Assembly (NCBI GenBank): GCA_034359265.1
Contig: CP136895.1
Location: 4,342,501-4,406,500 of the forward strand
Reading direction: 5' to 3'
DNA length: 64,000 nt
Source: Canna indica
Taxonomy: Eukaryota; Streptophyta; Magnoliopsida; Zingiberales; Cannaceae
Shown here piece by piece: positions 12,060 through 23,578 of this stretch (position 1 is its first letter; every line of letters begins with the position of its first letter). The translations under genes were made by a program, and so were the position numbers. The notes under the pieces were generated by a model, which did no database searches, had not been told where the DNA came from, and saw nothing but the letters and a program-made list of their open reading frames with translations.

Positions 12060-12406
12060 TTACCAATGAGACTTGAGTGTCATGGTTCACACTATTGCTC
12101 AAGCTAAGATTTCTTGAAAGAAACCTTACCTGTAGGCTTGGAACGAATTGCCTGAAAGAGGGAAGGGGCTTCTGTGGTAGGGTCATTCATACCTTTCAAT
12201 ATTTGGGACCAAGATAAATTGGCCAGGCATATATTAGATATGCGAGCAGTCGGAGCCGGAGGAGACGCAATATCTTTAGAACTGGGGGAACCATCACCCG
12301 ACTAGCTAGGGAACAGTAGGATCAGGCGAAGCGGGGGGGGGGGGGGGGGATCTCTCGAGCGGGGGGACGATTGCGTCGCCCTAGGCGACTGAGAGGAGGA
12401 GCTCAT
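12060..12406 (-). pseudogene. 5' start of ORF1 of the first LINE
   Basis: The minus strand reads an ATG at 12406 followed by a Ser/Arg/Pro-rich start (MSSSSQSPRATQSSP) and, further on, LFQAIRSKPTGKVSFK. This is the usual basic N-terminal tail before the DUF4283 domain in plant LINE ORF1. The frame is broken by a 17-nt G run (12333-12349 on the plus strand) and a stop. It is separated from the rest of ORF1 only by CACTA 1. Confidence 0.7.
12333..12349. repeat. Homopolymer run of 17 G
   Basis: Seventeen consecutive G residues on the plus strand within the LINE ORF1 leader. The tract could fold as a G-quadruplex, disrupts the ORF1 frame and is a likely source of sequencing or assembly error. 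Confidence 0.85.
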
Positions 12407-13371
12407 TCTCCAAAGAACACAATTATCCACCAACTATAAGACAACATTTTTCGATTATAATTGATATTTAAATTTAAATAAATTGATATTATATGTCATC
12501 ACGTCGTTATAAATTGACGATGTGAACATTGATTTTTAATTTTGTATTTGGTGGTAACTTTTTGAGAAAAAAAATTACTAAATATATTTGAAATTTTAAT
12601 GATTTTTTTAAATTTATCCCAACATATTATTTGCACCAATAGAATACTTCAATGTTTGATTTATTTTAATTATATTTCATCATTGAAGAGTAGCAATATC
12701 TGCGTCAACATCCCTAAAAGAATAAAAATTTAAAAATTAATATATTAATCCGCCTACACATATCTGTTCCAAAATTACTCCTATACTAGGGAAGGATTGC
12801 AGTGACTTCTACGCCTCTACTCCCTCTTCGCTTCCTCTCGGTTTTTGTCGCTAGGAGAAACGATATCTACTAGGGGAGAGAGGAATCTCAACCAAAAATA
12901 TTTCTGCATAATGATTTGGAGGTGAAAAATCTAGTACGAACAAAACAACCCATGTTTTGAAAACATTAGACGATCTAATTTAGAATTAGCAGTCCAAGGA
13001 GCATTACTGCTCAAGCATATCATGCCACCTTAGACTAATTTGCTCCGGGCATATTTTGTTTATTGTTTTACTGTTTTACTTTTGTTTTTCTTAAAAAAAG
13101 ATCTTTGATAATGTAGATCGTATCAATATGAACTTCTCATCCATAATCAACATAAGAAATAAGACATGGGCTGGTTGTTGAGGAGGCTGGGCCAACAAGC
13201 ATTGGGCATGGCAATTAAGTCTCTCTTATCTATATATATATATATATATATATTGAATTAACAATTAGCGCCCAGATAAGTGATTCACAAGTATAAATAG
13301 GCATACGAAATCTAGCTATATATTCATTTTACACATTGCTATTGATACTCCAAGCTTGGATATTTGAACCA
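12407..13371. other. Intergenic AT-rich DNA, possible LINE 5' UTR
   Basis: No gene was recognised. The part next to 12406 is probably the 5' UTR of the first LINE, but its outer boundary and target duplication could not be found. A (TA)n tract lies at about 13231-13253. Confidence 0.5.
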
Positions 13372-13915
13372 TTTGATGCACAAAAAATTGATGCATTTGT
13401 TGATAACGACTACTATTTCCAAAATCAATACTATACTATGCATTAATCTTTTTGGTCATGGTATGCAGGTCGATTCTAGATGCGTCCTGTGTCTCTCAGC
13501 CCCGGAGTCACATGATCATATCTTCCTTCTCTGTCCCTTCACCTCTGCCGGGTGGAGACACTTCCTCTCCATCATCTTAGAAGAGTTGTTTCCTTTATCC
13601 TATGCTCCGTACGTGATCCAATTCTTGCCAAGATTCACGCTCAAGTAAACTTACTAGATTTAAGGCCATCATGATTTGGCGTTGGAAGATATGGCTCGAG
13701 CGTAATAGCCGGTGTTTCGAGAACTGCTCTCGCTAACCTTTTGAGATCGCTTTAGAAGAAGCCTCTCGATCTCTATCGTCTATCGTCTTTGTAGTTTTCT
13801 TTTAGCTGCTTGTTTTTATGCTCTTTCCTCTCTAGCTATTATACTTGTATTTCTCAAATCTCTTGATTAATACAAGTCTCTTATTTTCAAAAAAAAAAAA
13901 AATCTTTGATGCACA
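13372..13915 (+). mobile_element. 5'-truncated LINE tail with poly(A) and 11-bp target duplication
   Basis: The insertion (about 13383-13902) encodes on the plus strand a zf-RVT-like block CVLCLSAPESHDHIFLLCPF followed by AGWRHFL, the C-terminal end of a plant LINE ORF2. It is followed by a 3' UTR and a 14-nt poly(A) run (13889-13902). The flanks TTTGATGCACA at 13372-13382 and 13905-13915 are a perfect 11-bp target-site duplication, as expected for target-primed reverse transcription. Only the last 0.5 kb of the element was copied. Confidence 0.85.
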
Positions 13916-14755
13916 TTATACCATTACTCTTCTCTAGCCGGTTTTCTGCTTAAGGTTGGATGAAGTTGCTTTGTCAATGTATTGTTTTTGGTTTGCCATG
14001 TTGTGTCTCTGATGAAAACTTAATCCCACAATCATCCTAAATGGCAGCGTTATTGGCGCGCAAATGCACTGATCTACATATATATTCATCTTTGAATTAA
14101 AATTTAGCTGAAATGTTGATTAGTTTCAGCTACGAATCAATATTACTTGTATCTGTTTCTTTATATACTTCAATAACAGGTGCTCTTCTTGTTAATTATG
14201 TATATTATTTAGCCTTGAACTCTTACTTCAAACAGTTCATCAACTGCAATGCCATGTTGTTCCTTCAATTCACTGTAGCTATTTTGATCAAATAGTGCCA
14301 TTAATAATTGGATCATCTGGTGCAATGCCATTATTGACTATATATCACTTCTGTCTTGTTAAAAATCTAGCTGTCCCGATCGACATTGAATCCATTCACA
14401 AATATATCAAACCAAATCTGTGTAGCAGTCACTTCTCTAGATCGATCGAAGAAGACTGATGACAAGTGCGAATATATGTGATAATGTTCTTTTACATCAC
14501 CAAGCAAATTCCACGGCTCCCCTCCCATTAGGGTTTTAGGGTCCTCGTGTAGCTGATATAAACTTTCAATTAATCCATCATTAATATTTGCTGTATAATG
14601 TGTGTGCGCACTTTGTGTTGTCTGTTATTGGTGGAAGAATCCATAAAGAAAGAGCATTTTACAAAAATTCAACTCTTACACTACATTTAATTAATATATA
14701 TTCTTCCTCCAAAAAGGCAGAAAACAAAAACAAAAATAGAAAACACTGCAAATAT
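13916..14755. other. Intergenic region upstream of the small peptide gene
   Basis: No coding similarity was found on either strand. The stretch is AT-rich and probably includes the upstream regulatory region of the gene at 15031. Confidence 0.5.
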
Positions 14756-14760
14756 CCTCT

Positions 14761-14769
14761 CTATAAATA
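14761..14769 (+). promoter_or_regulatory. TATA box of the small peptide gene
   Basis: CTATAAATAG is a close match to the plant TATA consensus. It lies about 100 nt upstream of a splice donor and about 270 nt upstream of the start codon, a spacing consistent with a transcription start near 14795. Confidence 0.6.
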
Positions 14770-14865
14770 GCCGAAGATAATAAATTAACCAAGCACTCAA
14801 TATATACAAACCCTTCATATCCCTAGCTAGCTACAATTAAGAAGCAGCTTCCTTGCTTGTGTTTG

Positions 14866-15000
14866 GTAAGATTAAATTAAGCCTTGTTCATTTAATTACT
14901 TATGTGCATGCATGGCTAGCTAACTTAATTAGTTATTCAGATATATGCTATATATTGTCTATCATTTACGTGTTGCCCTGAAGAAATTGTATGATTGCAG
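14866..15000 (+). other. 5'-UTR intron of the small peptide gene
   Basis: The donor TTTG/GTAAGA and acceptor TGATTGCAG bound a 135-nt AT-rich segment between the TATA box and the start codon. No ATG-led open frame of note precedes it, so it would be a leader intron. Confidence 0.55.
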
Positions 15001-15030
15001 GCTATAGCTGATCTCAGAATTAAATAAAGA

Positions 15031-15276
15031 ATGAAGTTGGTGGTGTTTGTAGTTGTTGGAGTTTTGCTTGTGAACTCATGCTTAGTGATGCCGAGGAAGG
15101 TGTTGGTGGAGGAGATGCATGCAGATGCAGGAGGGGAAGCTCAGCAAGCAGTGGAGAATTACTCTGATGCCAATCCCAATAATCACCACTATATACCTAG
15201 AGATCAGTACAATAACTACGTCAATACCCCAGGAAATCTTCCAGGAAATGGCCCCGATGTGGGCAGAAGAGGATGA
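15031..15276 (+). CDS. Small secreted peptide precursor (81 residues), family not recognised
   Basis: The frame starts with a clear signal peptide: MK followed by the hydrophobic stretch LVVFVVVGVLLVNSCLV, with cleavage likely around residues 18-22. A short acidic/Ala-Gly segment follows, then an Asn/Tyr/Pro-rich C-terminal part (about residues 43-81) with YSDANPNNHHYIPRDQY and a basic GRRG end. There are no cysteines after the signal region, so it is not a cysteine-rich defence peptide. The shape fits a plant signalling-peptide precursor. The Y..ANP..H..P spacing recalls PSY-type sulfated peptides, but this is a weak resemblance and not a family call. The TATA box, leader intron and signal peptide together support a real gene. 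Function is unknown. Confidence 0.65.
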   Translation: MKLVVFVVVGVLLVNSCLVMPRKVLVEEMHADAGGEAQQAVENYSDANPNNHHYIPRDQYNNYVNTPGNLPGNGPDVGRRG

Positions 15277-15924
15277 AGACATGCTTGCTTGCTATATATA
15301 TGCTGCAGTATGCATACACACAGGACTAATTAATTATGGCTTATACAGGTATACGAGCTGGGCATTAGATCGATATATCATACACATATGTGTACGTAAT
15401 ATGATAGAGCACAGAATAGGTTAAAGTGCGTATAGTACGTACGTATGTATAGTGCGTACGCGCCTTGAGTCCCATGACGACCGTGGATGTAAACGCTTGA
15501 CCTGGTATGTCTTATATGGTAAATAAAATGGGTCACTTTTGTAAGTTCCTAATTCTTCTGCAATAAATGATCGTGATTCATGAAAGGGCTTAATTAGTTG
15601 AACGAGATGAAGTAACAATTAATCAAGTGGAGATGAGTTAATAATTAAGAGAGAAGGTAGGAGAGGAAGAAGACCTCTATACTGTACATAAACATATTTA
15701 TACTATTTGATTAATGAAATAATCGATCGAACGGTTGGAATTAAAGATATATATAAATTAACCAATTGATATATCGTTCCAACCGTTCGAAATTCAATTA
15801 TCTTGTGTTAATTTCATAATATTGTTTTGCTTTTTTATTTTTAGCAAAGTTATACAATACTGAGATTTGAACTTCATACTTCTAAAAAAATATTCAAAAT
15901 ATTACCTACAAAATTAAAATAGGG
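15277..15924. other. 3' flank and intergenic DNA with a 14-bp inverted repeat
   Basis: AATAAA-like polyadenylation signals lie near 15522 and 15562. A perfect 14-bp inverted repeat, TCGAACGGTTGGAA at 15727-15740 with its complement at 15777-15790, forms a hairpin with a 36-nt loop. No gene was seen. Confidence 0.6.
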
Positions 15925-16168
15925 TATCACCAACGGATTAAATCCGTTGGTGATACTCTGCTAGGTACGTATTTTCAACGGATATTATAATGTTCGTTGG
16001 TATTACCAACGAATAAAAATATATTTGTTGGTAATTACCAACAAATGAGTTGATAATTATGTTGGCAATACCAACTAATATTATATTTGTTGATAATTTT
16101 GTTGGCAATACCAATAAATTAGTTTGTTGGTAATTAATTTATTACTGTAAGTATGTTTTCTTGTCGTG
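15925..16168. mobile_element. CACTA-like terminal fragment with CCAACG subterminal repeats
   Basis: About ten alternating copies of a CCAACGAAT / ATTCGTTGGT motif lead to TTTTCTTGTCGTG. Reversed, that is CACGACAAGAAAA, one base from the common plant CACTA terminus CACTACAAGAAAA. The partner end and a target duplication were not found, so this is probably a truncated relic. Confidence 0.5.
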
Positions 16169-19100
16169 TTTCATTTAAAAATTATAAATTTAAATTTAAA
16201 TAATTATTTTAATATAATAATATTTAAATAGGAGCACAATATTTTTCATGCATATGTTAGAATATTGACCTACTGAGACTGATGTATCGGTACATAAACA
16301 TTAATTATAACCTTTTGCCACAGAACGCAACTTCTGTGAGCAACCCCTCTGTATAAAATGTGTAACCGAATAAGCATGGGTTCAAAATTAAGTAGTAAAT
16401 ATGGACAATATATGAATGAACATAAATTCACGTTCACTAGTTCGCATAGAGAGATTGTTCATATTAGTTTTTCCCTCACTACGTACGTGCATGTGATGTA
16501 TAATAAGTTAAGTGTTTGATACAATAATTAATTCATTATACTTGCTCATATTAAACATCCAACAAATGTTGTTTTGCGCATTTGAACGAATACAATACCA
16601 CACTACTAGAATAAAGAGTTTCGCCCATGGCTAAATCTGTTGCTGAAGCGTTGATGAAGCTCTTCAGCGTGGTCGAAATCATAGCAATGCACCATCTCTT
16701 GTAATGACATCGCTAATGTATATATTGTGATGGTAGAATATTATGAGATACTATCAAGCTTACATACAATCACACACACACAAAAGAGATAAGAGAGAAA
16801 AGAACAAAAGAATTAAATGAGATTTGGCCAACGATGCCTACGTCCTCGGGCAAGAGCAAAGAGTGTTTTTACTATGAAGACGAAAAATGTACCATTCAAG
16901 TTATTTTTCTTACAAATTCATAAAACTCTTTGTGTTTTTTCAAATCTCAATTTGGCCAAATGAGCCTCAAAATTATAGAATAATGCAACATGTCCATACC
17001 GCGGGTAATCTTTCAATTAATTCATTCGGAAACCACGACTTTTTTGCTACGACTCTAATCTTTGGTGAAGGTTGTCTCCGACAAGGACAATCAATATATA
17101 ATTAAACAGGCATTCTATGATGTAATATTGGATATTTTAAAAAAATTGGGATAATTCCCTACAGGATCTACAAAATTCGAACTCGGCGCGCAAGAGAAAC
17201 AAAAATCAAATCCGATAATAATAATGCGGAAAAATAAAAGCACAAGGGGCCGGGTTAACGTGATTCGGACTCGGTGGGGTGCTGATCCTACGCCCACGGG
17301 GAGAAGAGAAGACTGTTTTATTAATTTCATAAAAGAACCTTACAATAAGAGCGGCAATAATCTAAATCCCTTTAAGAATACAACAAATTATTTTAAATAA
17401 ATTGAACATGAAACCGATACGGAGTAGAGGTATTGTCTCTGCAAGATCTGCCTTAAAACTGAACTTCTAGTGTTATATGTCGAAAACTGAGAATATGCAC
17501 TCATTGGAAAATGATCATAACGGTACTTTTAATTTTCTGAATCTCTGAAACTCTCCCATGGGGATGATTTTTATCTCAAAGAACCTGCATACATGTATTT
17601 ATACTCAAGAGGGGTGAATTGATCCGGAGAAAAATTAGGACGGCTGGCCGGGAAAATCTGGGCTCTCCATCGGCTGTAGGTGGAGAGATTCCCGGCCAGA
17701 ATATATCTCTATTGCTCAAATTGAATCCGACGGCGCATCATCAAATTTGCCTTAAATTATGCTAAACCTTACCTCGAATTACGTGCACAAGCTTTGGAAT
17801 TTTTGACCAAGCTTTGCATGCTGCAAAGTTCGAATCGCCTGTGTGAACTCTGAAGAGGGCAGACATTGTGTGGTGGCAAACTTTTATGACATGGTGTTTA
17901 ATTAAATTTACTCGATCTCCTCTAATTATTCTGTCCACCACTAAAAACCGGCCGTTAACACGTCCAAAAGCAACCTTTCCAAATATCACACGAGGAAGAT
18001 GATGCTGACTAGCTTCCAGTGCATTCCAATATTGACCTACTAATTAGAACCACTTGGATTAATGAGAAAACTATTGTTTTCTGCGCATGAACAATAGATA
18101 AAATTAATGCATTTCATGTATCACAAGCATTTAAGATGACATCATAAGAAAAATGAAAGATCAAATATTATATATAATAAGCATCTATCTCGCGTGCAGA
18201 AAGTTAAAACTAGGAAAGAACGAGTAACAACGCAGTTCTGGTGACTCTAGAAATGAAACAAGTCAACAAATCAGCAAGATTAATTAATATGATCTATACA
18301 AGCATTTAATGTAGTAATTTATGAAAAATTAAACAGGGTTTAAAGTGGAGTGTGAAGTATTAAAAAAATAGCGGTAAAATCCAATTTCCTTGTATAATTG
18401 AGTTTCTGATCTCGGTTCTACTAATTAACTATATATATATGATCTATTATCAAACAATTCTGGAGCCTCCAGTATATTCTTATATCATTGATTCTGATTT
18501 CTTGTGTTTGAAGGTTGTCATACGTACCAAGCTTCTCTTCTACAAGTCGATCTCAGCAAAAAAGACTCAGCGCGCAGGTGCAAAGCCACATCTTAATTAG
18601 AATTAATCCTGCAATCCATGTCTTGCATGTGAGTAGCAACTGCAAAAGAATCTGAAAGCTATTTGCACAGGAGTACTAAAAAAGCAAAGTGAAGTGGGTA
18701 TTGATAATTTAAGCTCGAATGATCTAAGTCAAAATAAGCAGATCATAGTGGGTAGTTATATATCACTAAAGAAGCTAGAATATTTTACTAGCAATAATTG
18801 TTAGTGCAAAATCTTGCAGGCACACACAGATCGAGCTAAAGCCTATGGAATATATCTAGGTTTCCAGTTTAGGTCAGTAACACTATGTGCTAACCTATAA
18901 GGCTATAAATAAAATACACATCGACCTATAATCTTGCTCTCCAAGGGTTCTCGTTTGAGGTCAATATATATCACAGATGCAATTTGGAGCAAGACTGCCC
19001 TTTATGAAAGCTAGGCAGGATTCCACAAAGAGAAAGGGATAAAGATTACCACCTGCAGTGTATAATGTATTATACTATTATTTAATAGTTCCAGCACTGC

Positions 19101-19660
19101 TTGGGTTGTTCAGTGTAGAATAATAAACTTGAGAAAATATAGAAAAAGTGCTAAAATTTTGGAGATAAAATAATAGCTGCTATCATTGTTCAACTGCATA
19201 TTAATCCAACTCAAGCTTGCATGCAGTTACCATCACTACAATATTCTTGTCATTGCGATACCACTTCCCTGTACTAGAATTCCTTATATAATTAAGAACC
19301 TTACTTTAAGAAAAAGATAGTCTTGTATCTCAACTGCATCCTTTGCATCTTTAAAGAAAGATGCCATCGCATTTTCAGATCATTGCAATTCGATCTATAC
19401 ATTTCAGAATAGAAACGATTCTCGAATAATAAGACCAACAAGTGGATTAACTCAAAACCTCTTACTCTAATATCATATTAAATTTAATTAGATGACTAAC
19501 ATTTTCAAAAGTTTAAGCTATTAAAAAAATATCAATCTATGCATTTATATTTTTAACACGAAGCATTTGATAGGTAAAGTCTAGTCTTGATATCTCTGCA
19601 CAAAAAAGCATCATCTTTTATCAATAGTTTTGATACCACTTAGAAATTTTGAGGATGGAT
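16169..19660. other. Long intergenic stretch without recognised gene
   Basis: Only short random open frames occur. Noted structures are a CACTACTAG motif at about 16602 that could be the end of another CACTA relic, a moderately GC-rich repeat-like block at about 17160-17340 (lines around TGATTCGGACTCGGTGGGG), and a 10-bp perfect inverted repeat CTGGCCGGGA at 17644-17653 with 17690-17699. Nothing supports a transcribed gene. Confidence 0.5.
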
Positions 19661-19666
19661 AGTCTT

Positions 19667-21037
19667 TTTTTTTTTAAAGAAAGAAACATGTATTCCATTC
19701 AAGAGGTATGAAAGGGTACAGGTATAGGCGGGAGGAAGAGTAAAAAAATTAGTTTTAAACTAAAGAAATACATTAGAAGGAGCAAAGCTCATAAAAATTT
19801 GCTGCTGAAGCAGCCAGCATTTGAGAAGTTGACGCCTCGTTCCTGAACATCCGTGAGTTCCGCTAGCTCAAACCAAATGAACCAATTCCAAATCAAGATT
19901 AGGCGCGATCGAACAGTAGCAGTTGTAGAAGAGCACCTCGATAGAGAGGTCTAGGGAGCCAAAGAGAAGAAAGGAAAGCTTCCCAGAGATAAGAACACTC
20001 TCCATCCAGCAGAGCTGTAAGGGCAAGAGCTGAAAATGTGTTCGTGCATTTCTGAACCATCATCACAAAGCAAGCAAGAGAGATCTATAGTGACACCCCA
20101 ACGCGCAAGTCGATCCCTTGTTAGCAGTTTTCTTTTCAATCTAATTCATCCGAAGATTGAAATCTTTGGTGGTAATTTGGCACTCCAAAGTAAATGATGA
20201 AAGTGATCGGAAACCCCTCGATAAGTAAGCATGCATTGATATAAGCTACTAATTGAGAAGTTTCCATCCTTAGTCCATTTCCATGTAATCAGGTCCTCTC
20301 CATAGGAATTTTGAATAATCTCCAAATCCCGAGCCGAGGAAAGTAAAAGAGATCCATCCATCAACTCTGAGAAGGAGACATCCCAACCCACACAAACATT
20401 TGAGCTATTTAGGATTCTAGCATATGCAATGTAGCATCCAGGGTTTGTTGCACGAATGAAGAGAAAAGGATACTTTTCAGCCAAGCAGCCACTCGATGGC
20501 CAACGATCAGTCCATAGCTTAATCCTTTGTCCATGTCCTACTTGAAACTGCAGTCCTTGAGTAATAATATCGAAAAGTCCACACAATTCTCTCCAAATTG
20601 GCAAGGCGTTTCTAGAGAAAGAACTATCAACATACCATATATTGCCTGAAATCTCCATAGAAACCAAGTAGAATATCCACCTAGAACAGGTTTCGTCAAC
20701 CATAAAGCTTCCATAGCCAAGAGCCAAGCCTCGCAATATTGTGTACCAACATCAAGAATACCTAGTCCACCATCTCTATTCGAACAGGTAAGCGCACCCC
20801 ATCGAATAAGGCACTTCCCTCTCGGAGAGATATTTTCCAGCCCTATCCAAAAGAACTTACGCCTCCGACGATCGATGCTGGTGATGACCCACTTCGGCGC
20901 CTTAAATAAAGAAAGAAGATAACCAGTAGAAGCGGTGATGACACTGTTGATTAGGGTCAGACAACCCGCCCTTGAAAGAAGTCTGCCACTCCACGAGCTC
21001 AACTGAGAGTCCAAAGAGGATATCAAGTTGAGCCAAT
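19667..21037 (-). pseudogene. LINE B: C-terminal ORF2 (RT end and zf-RVT) with poly(A)
   Basis: Minus-strand frames give the RT C-terminal block WSGRLLSRAGCLTLINSV (near 20990), WIGLENISPRGKCLI, then GGLGILD and a WTDRW motif. A zf-RVT domain follows with DLITWKWTKDGNFSI, LPPKISIF and CLLCDDGSEMHEHIF (about 20060). Poly(T) on the plus strand at 19667-19678 is the 3' poly(A) tail. Frame shifts separate the blocks. The upstream half of this RT lies at 25724-26750, split off by CACTA 2. Confidence 0.85.
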
Positions 21038-21057
21038 CACTACTAGAAAATGGGTCT

Positions 21058-21300
21058 ACAGCAACGACTATCAGCAACGGCCGATCAAGCCGTTGCTATT
21101 TGCAACGGCATTCTTACGGCCGCCCGAGCCGTTGCAGATATGTTGTATCTGCAAACGGCGTTCTAACGGACACGCGAGCCATTGCGAATTATTTTAATTA
21201 TCTGCAACGGCTTTCTAACGGACAAGTGAGCCGTTGCTAATGATAACTTATTAGCAACGGCTTTCTAACGGGCGAGTGAGCCGTTGCTGATAAGTTTATA
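21058..21300. repeat. Left subterminal repeats of CACTA 2
   Basis: About five direct and inverted copies of a roughly 45-bp module bounded by AGCAACGGC and GAGCCGTTGCT. Confidence 0.85.
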
Positions 21301-21336
21301 TAGGGCACGCAGTCGTGCCCGACCCTTCTTCCTCCC

Positions 21337-21420
21337 GCTGCTGCCGCCGCCACCTCCTGCTCCCGCCTGTCGCCGCTGCTGCCGCCGCCACCTCCTGCTC
21401 CCGCCTGTCGCCGCCGCTGC
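21337..21420. repeat. 38-bp tandem duplication, GC-rich
   Basis: Two adjacent copies of a 38-bp unit beginning GCTGCTGCCGCCGCCACC lie inside CACTA 2, in its 5' leader. They generate spurious Pro/Ala-rich open frames on both strands. Confidence 0.75.
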
Positions 21421-21714
21421 CGATATTTTGAGGTATACCTCGTCGGCCGGTCGGAAATCCATCGAAACCCTACTTTTAGGGTTTCGGCCGGCTGCGGTCG
21501 GCCGATGGCCGCCGCCGGACCTTGTACTATGGCCGTACAGTGTGTCCGGCCACTGTACGTCGGCGCCGGAGTCCACCGGACTCCGGCGCCGGAATTTGTA
21601 AATTAATTGTTTTTTAATTGTTTTGATTATTTTTTAATTGTTAATTAATTATTAATTAATTATTTAGATTAATTGTTTAATATGTTAGATTAATTATTAG
21701 GGTTTAGATTAATT

Positions 21715-21925
21715 TCGGAATTGTCCACTTCGGACGCGCGCCGGAATCGTCCACTTCGGACGCGCGTCGGAATCGTCCACTTCGGACGCGCGCCGGAATC
21801 GTTCAATTCGGACGCGCGCTGGAATCGTTCAATTCGGACGCGCTCCGGAATCGTCCACTTCGGACGCGCGCCGAAATCGTCCACTTCGGACGCGCGCCGG
21901 AATCGTCCAATATGGACTCGAACTG
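21715..21925. repeat. 26-bp tandem repeat array in CACTA 2
   Basis: About eight head-to-tail copies of a 26-bp unit built on GTCCACTTCGGACGCGCGCC, with point variants such as GTTCAATTCGG in the middle copies. The first three copies are spaced exactly 26 bp (21723, 21749, 21775). The array lies between the left subterminal repeats and the transposase gene. Confidence 0.85.
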
Positions 21926-22378
21926 TCTCGAAACATTTAAAAAATAATCATACATCTGACGAGATCATATGTTTCACGTACGCATCGACGAGTCGGATAT
22001 GATTTAACAAAACCTTAGATCCGTTCGGGGATTGTATGTTCGTGTAAAAGAAGTAGATGATCTTTTATACGACGTACAATTCTTGAATTGTCCCTGATTG
22101 GACAATTTGGGAATATAGTTATTTGTACTGCACTTACGTTTTTATTTTAACTGTTAACTAATTATTCTAAATTTCGGCAACGTCTCTCTTGTTCTCCGAT
22201 ACGCGCCCAGATGATATGCGTATTCGGAGAACTGTAGGGAGATGCTGCCGAAATTTAGAATGAAGTTAACAGTTAAAATAAGTACTTAGTGCAATATAAA
22301 TAACATAAATCCCGAATGGAATAGGACAATCTCATCTAAAGACATTAACCAAAGAAATTGTCATTGATTGACAGAATC

Positions 22379-23503
22379 ATGTCGGCTGATCGAAGTTGGA
22401 TGTACCGACGTCTTGATCGTGGAGCTTTAACGAATGAGTTTCGATTAGGCGTAACGTACTTCCTAAATTTTGTCTATTCGAATCGGAATTTCGTTAGCAT
22501 GGGTGATCAAATCTGATGTTTGTGCCGCATTTGTTCAAATGGACGATTTTTGGATCGGGAGACTGTCACTCTGCATCTATATACCAAAGGATTTGCACCA
22601 AGATATTTTCTATGGACTTGTCACGGGGAGTCACGCGAAGTCGGGACATCGAGCAATCCTGTCGTTCAGACATATGGTGAATCTTCCTCTGCTGGTGCTT
22701 CTTCATCCAGTCAATGTAATCCCTATAGAACTATGATACTTGATAGTCTTGGGGGTCAATTCCACCTGAATGATAATGTTGATCGGCCAGTTCTTCAGAC
22801 ATCAGTCCCACCAGATACTACAGCGGTTGATATCACAGAAGTAGGGGCTGCGGTAGAGATTGAATTGCCGAATAAAGAAGCTGCAGAATTTTACGAGATG
22901 TTGAAAGCTGCCGATGAACCTTTGTATGAGAATTGTCCTAAATACACTAGGTTTTCAGCAATGACACAGCTCTTAAACATCAAGGCCGATTGTAATATCA
23001 GCGGAGTTGCGTATGATCGGATTGCTGGATTGATTAATGGAATGTTGTCTACTGATAACAAGTTTGAGCCAACTTTTTATAAGACTAAAAAGCTAATGAG
23101 AAAATTGGGGCTTGGGTACGAAAAAATACACGCGTGCCAAAATAACTGCATTTTATATTATAAAGAAAATGTGCAGTTGGATAAATGTCATGTATGTCAA
23201 CATCCTCGTTACAAGGAGAAGAAATCGGTCCGACAGAAAAATATCTCGTTTAAGGTGCTTCGGTATTTTCCACTAACACCGAGGCTTCAAAGATTATTCA
23301 TGTCGGAAAAGACAGCCCCCTACATGAGTTGGCATGCAAGAAGTCGTGATGATACAGTAATGACTCATCCATCTGACACAACGTCAATTCAATTAGAAGT
23401 TGAATATGCAGATGACGACGATCATGAAATTGAGGAAGCTTGAGATGAAGAAGATGAAGAAGATGAAGAATTCGAAGACTATTATTCAGATGATGAGGAA
23501 TAA
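22379..23503 (+). pseudogene. TNP2-type CACTA transposase, internally deleted
   Basis: The ATG at 22379 opens a transposase-associated N-terminal domain (SWMYRRL, then the CLCRIC zinc-binding block and YFLWTCHGES). It continues into the start of the TNP2 domain: KYTRFSAMTQLLNIK, GLGYEKIHACQNNCILY, KCHVCQHPRYK, RYFPLTPRLQRLF. Just after MSWHA and MTHP the sequence jumps to an acidic C-terminal tail, so the whole catalytic core is missing. In-frame stops lie at 22514-22516 and 23441-23443. The intact family protein would bind the element ends and cut them; this copy cannot. Confidence 0.85.
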
Positions 23504-23578
23504 TTATAAAGTATATATTTTATTAAATATATCTCTACTATTTATACAATAATCTGATTATATGTCTGTTCGACAGAT

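Noticed and set aside
16602..16700. CACTACTAG start followed by moderately GC-rich sequence
   Set aside because: Could be a CACTA end, but no inverted partner or duplication was found and the repeat words differ from CACTA 2; too weak to list as an element.
21284..21601. Pro/Ala/Arg-rich frames in CACTA 2
   Set aside because: Created by a 38-bp tandem duplication and GC-rich leader; not conserved protein sequence.
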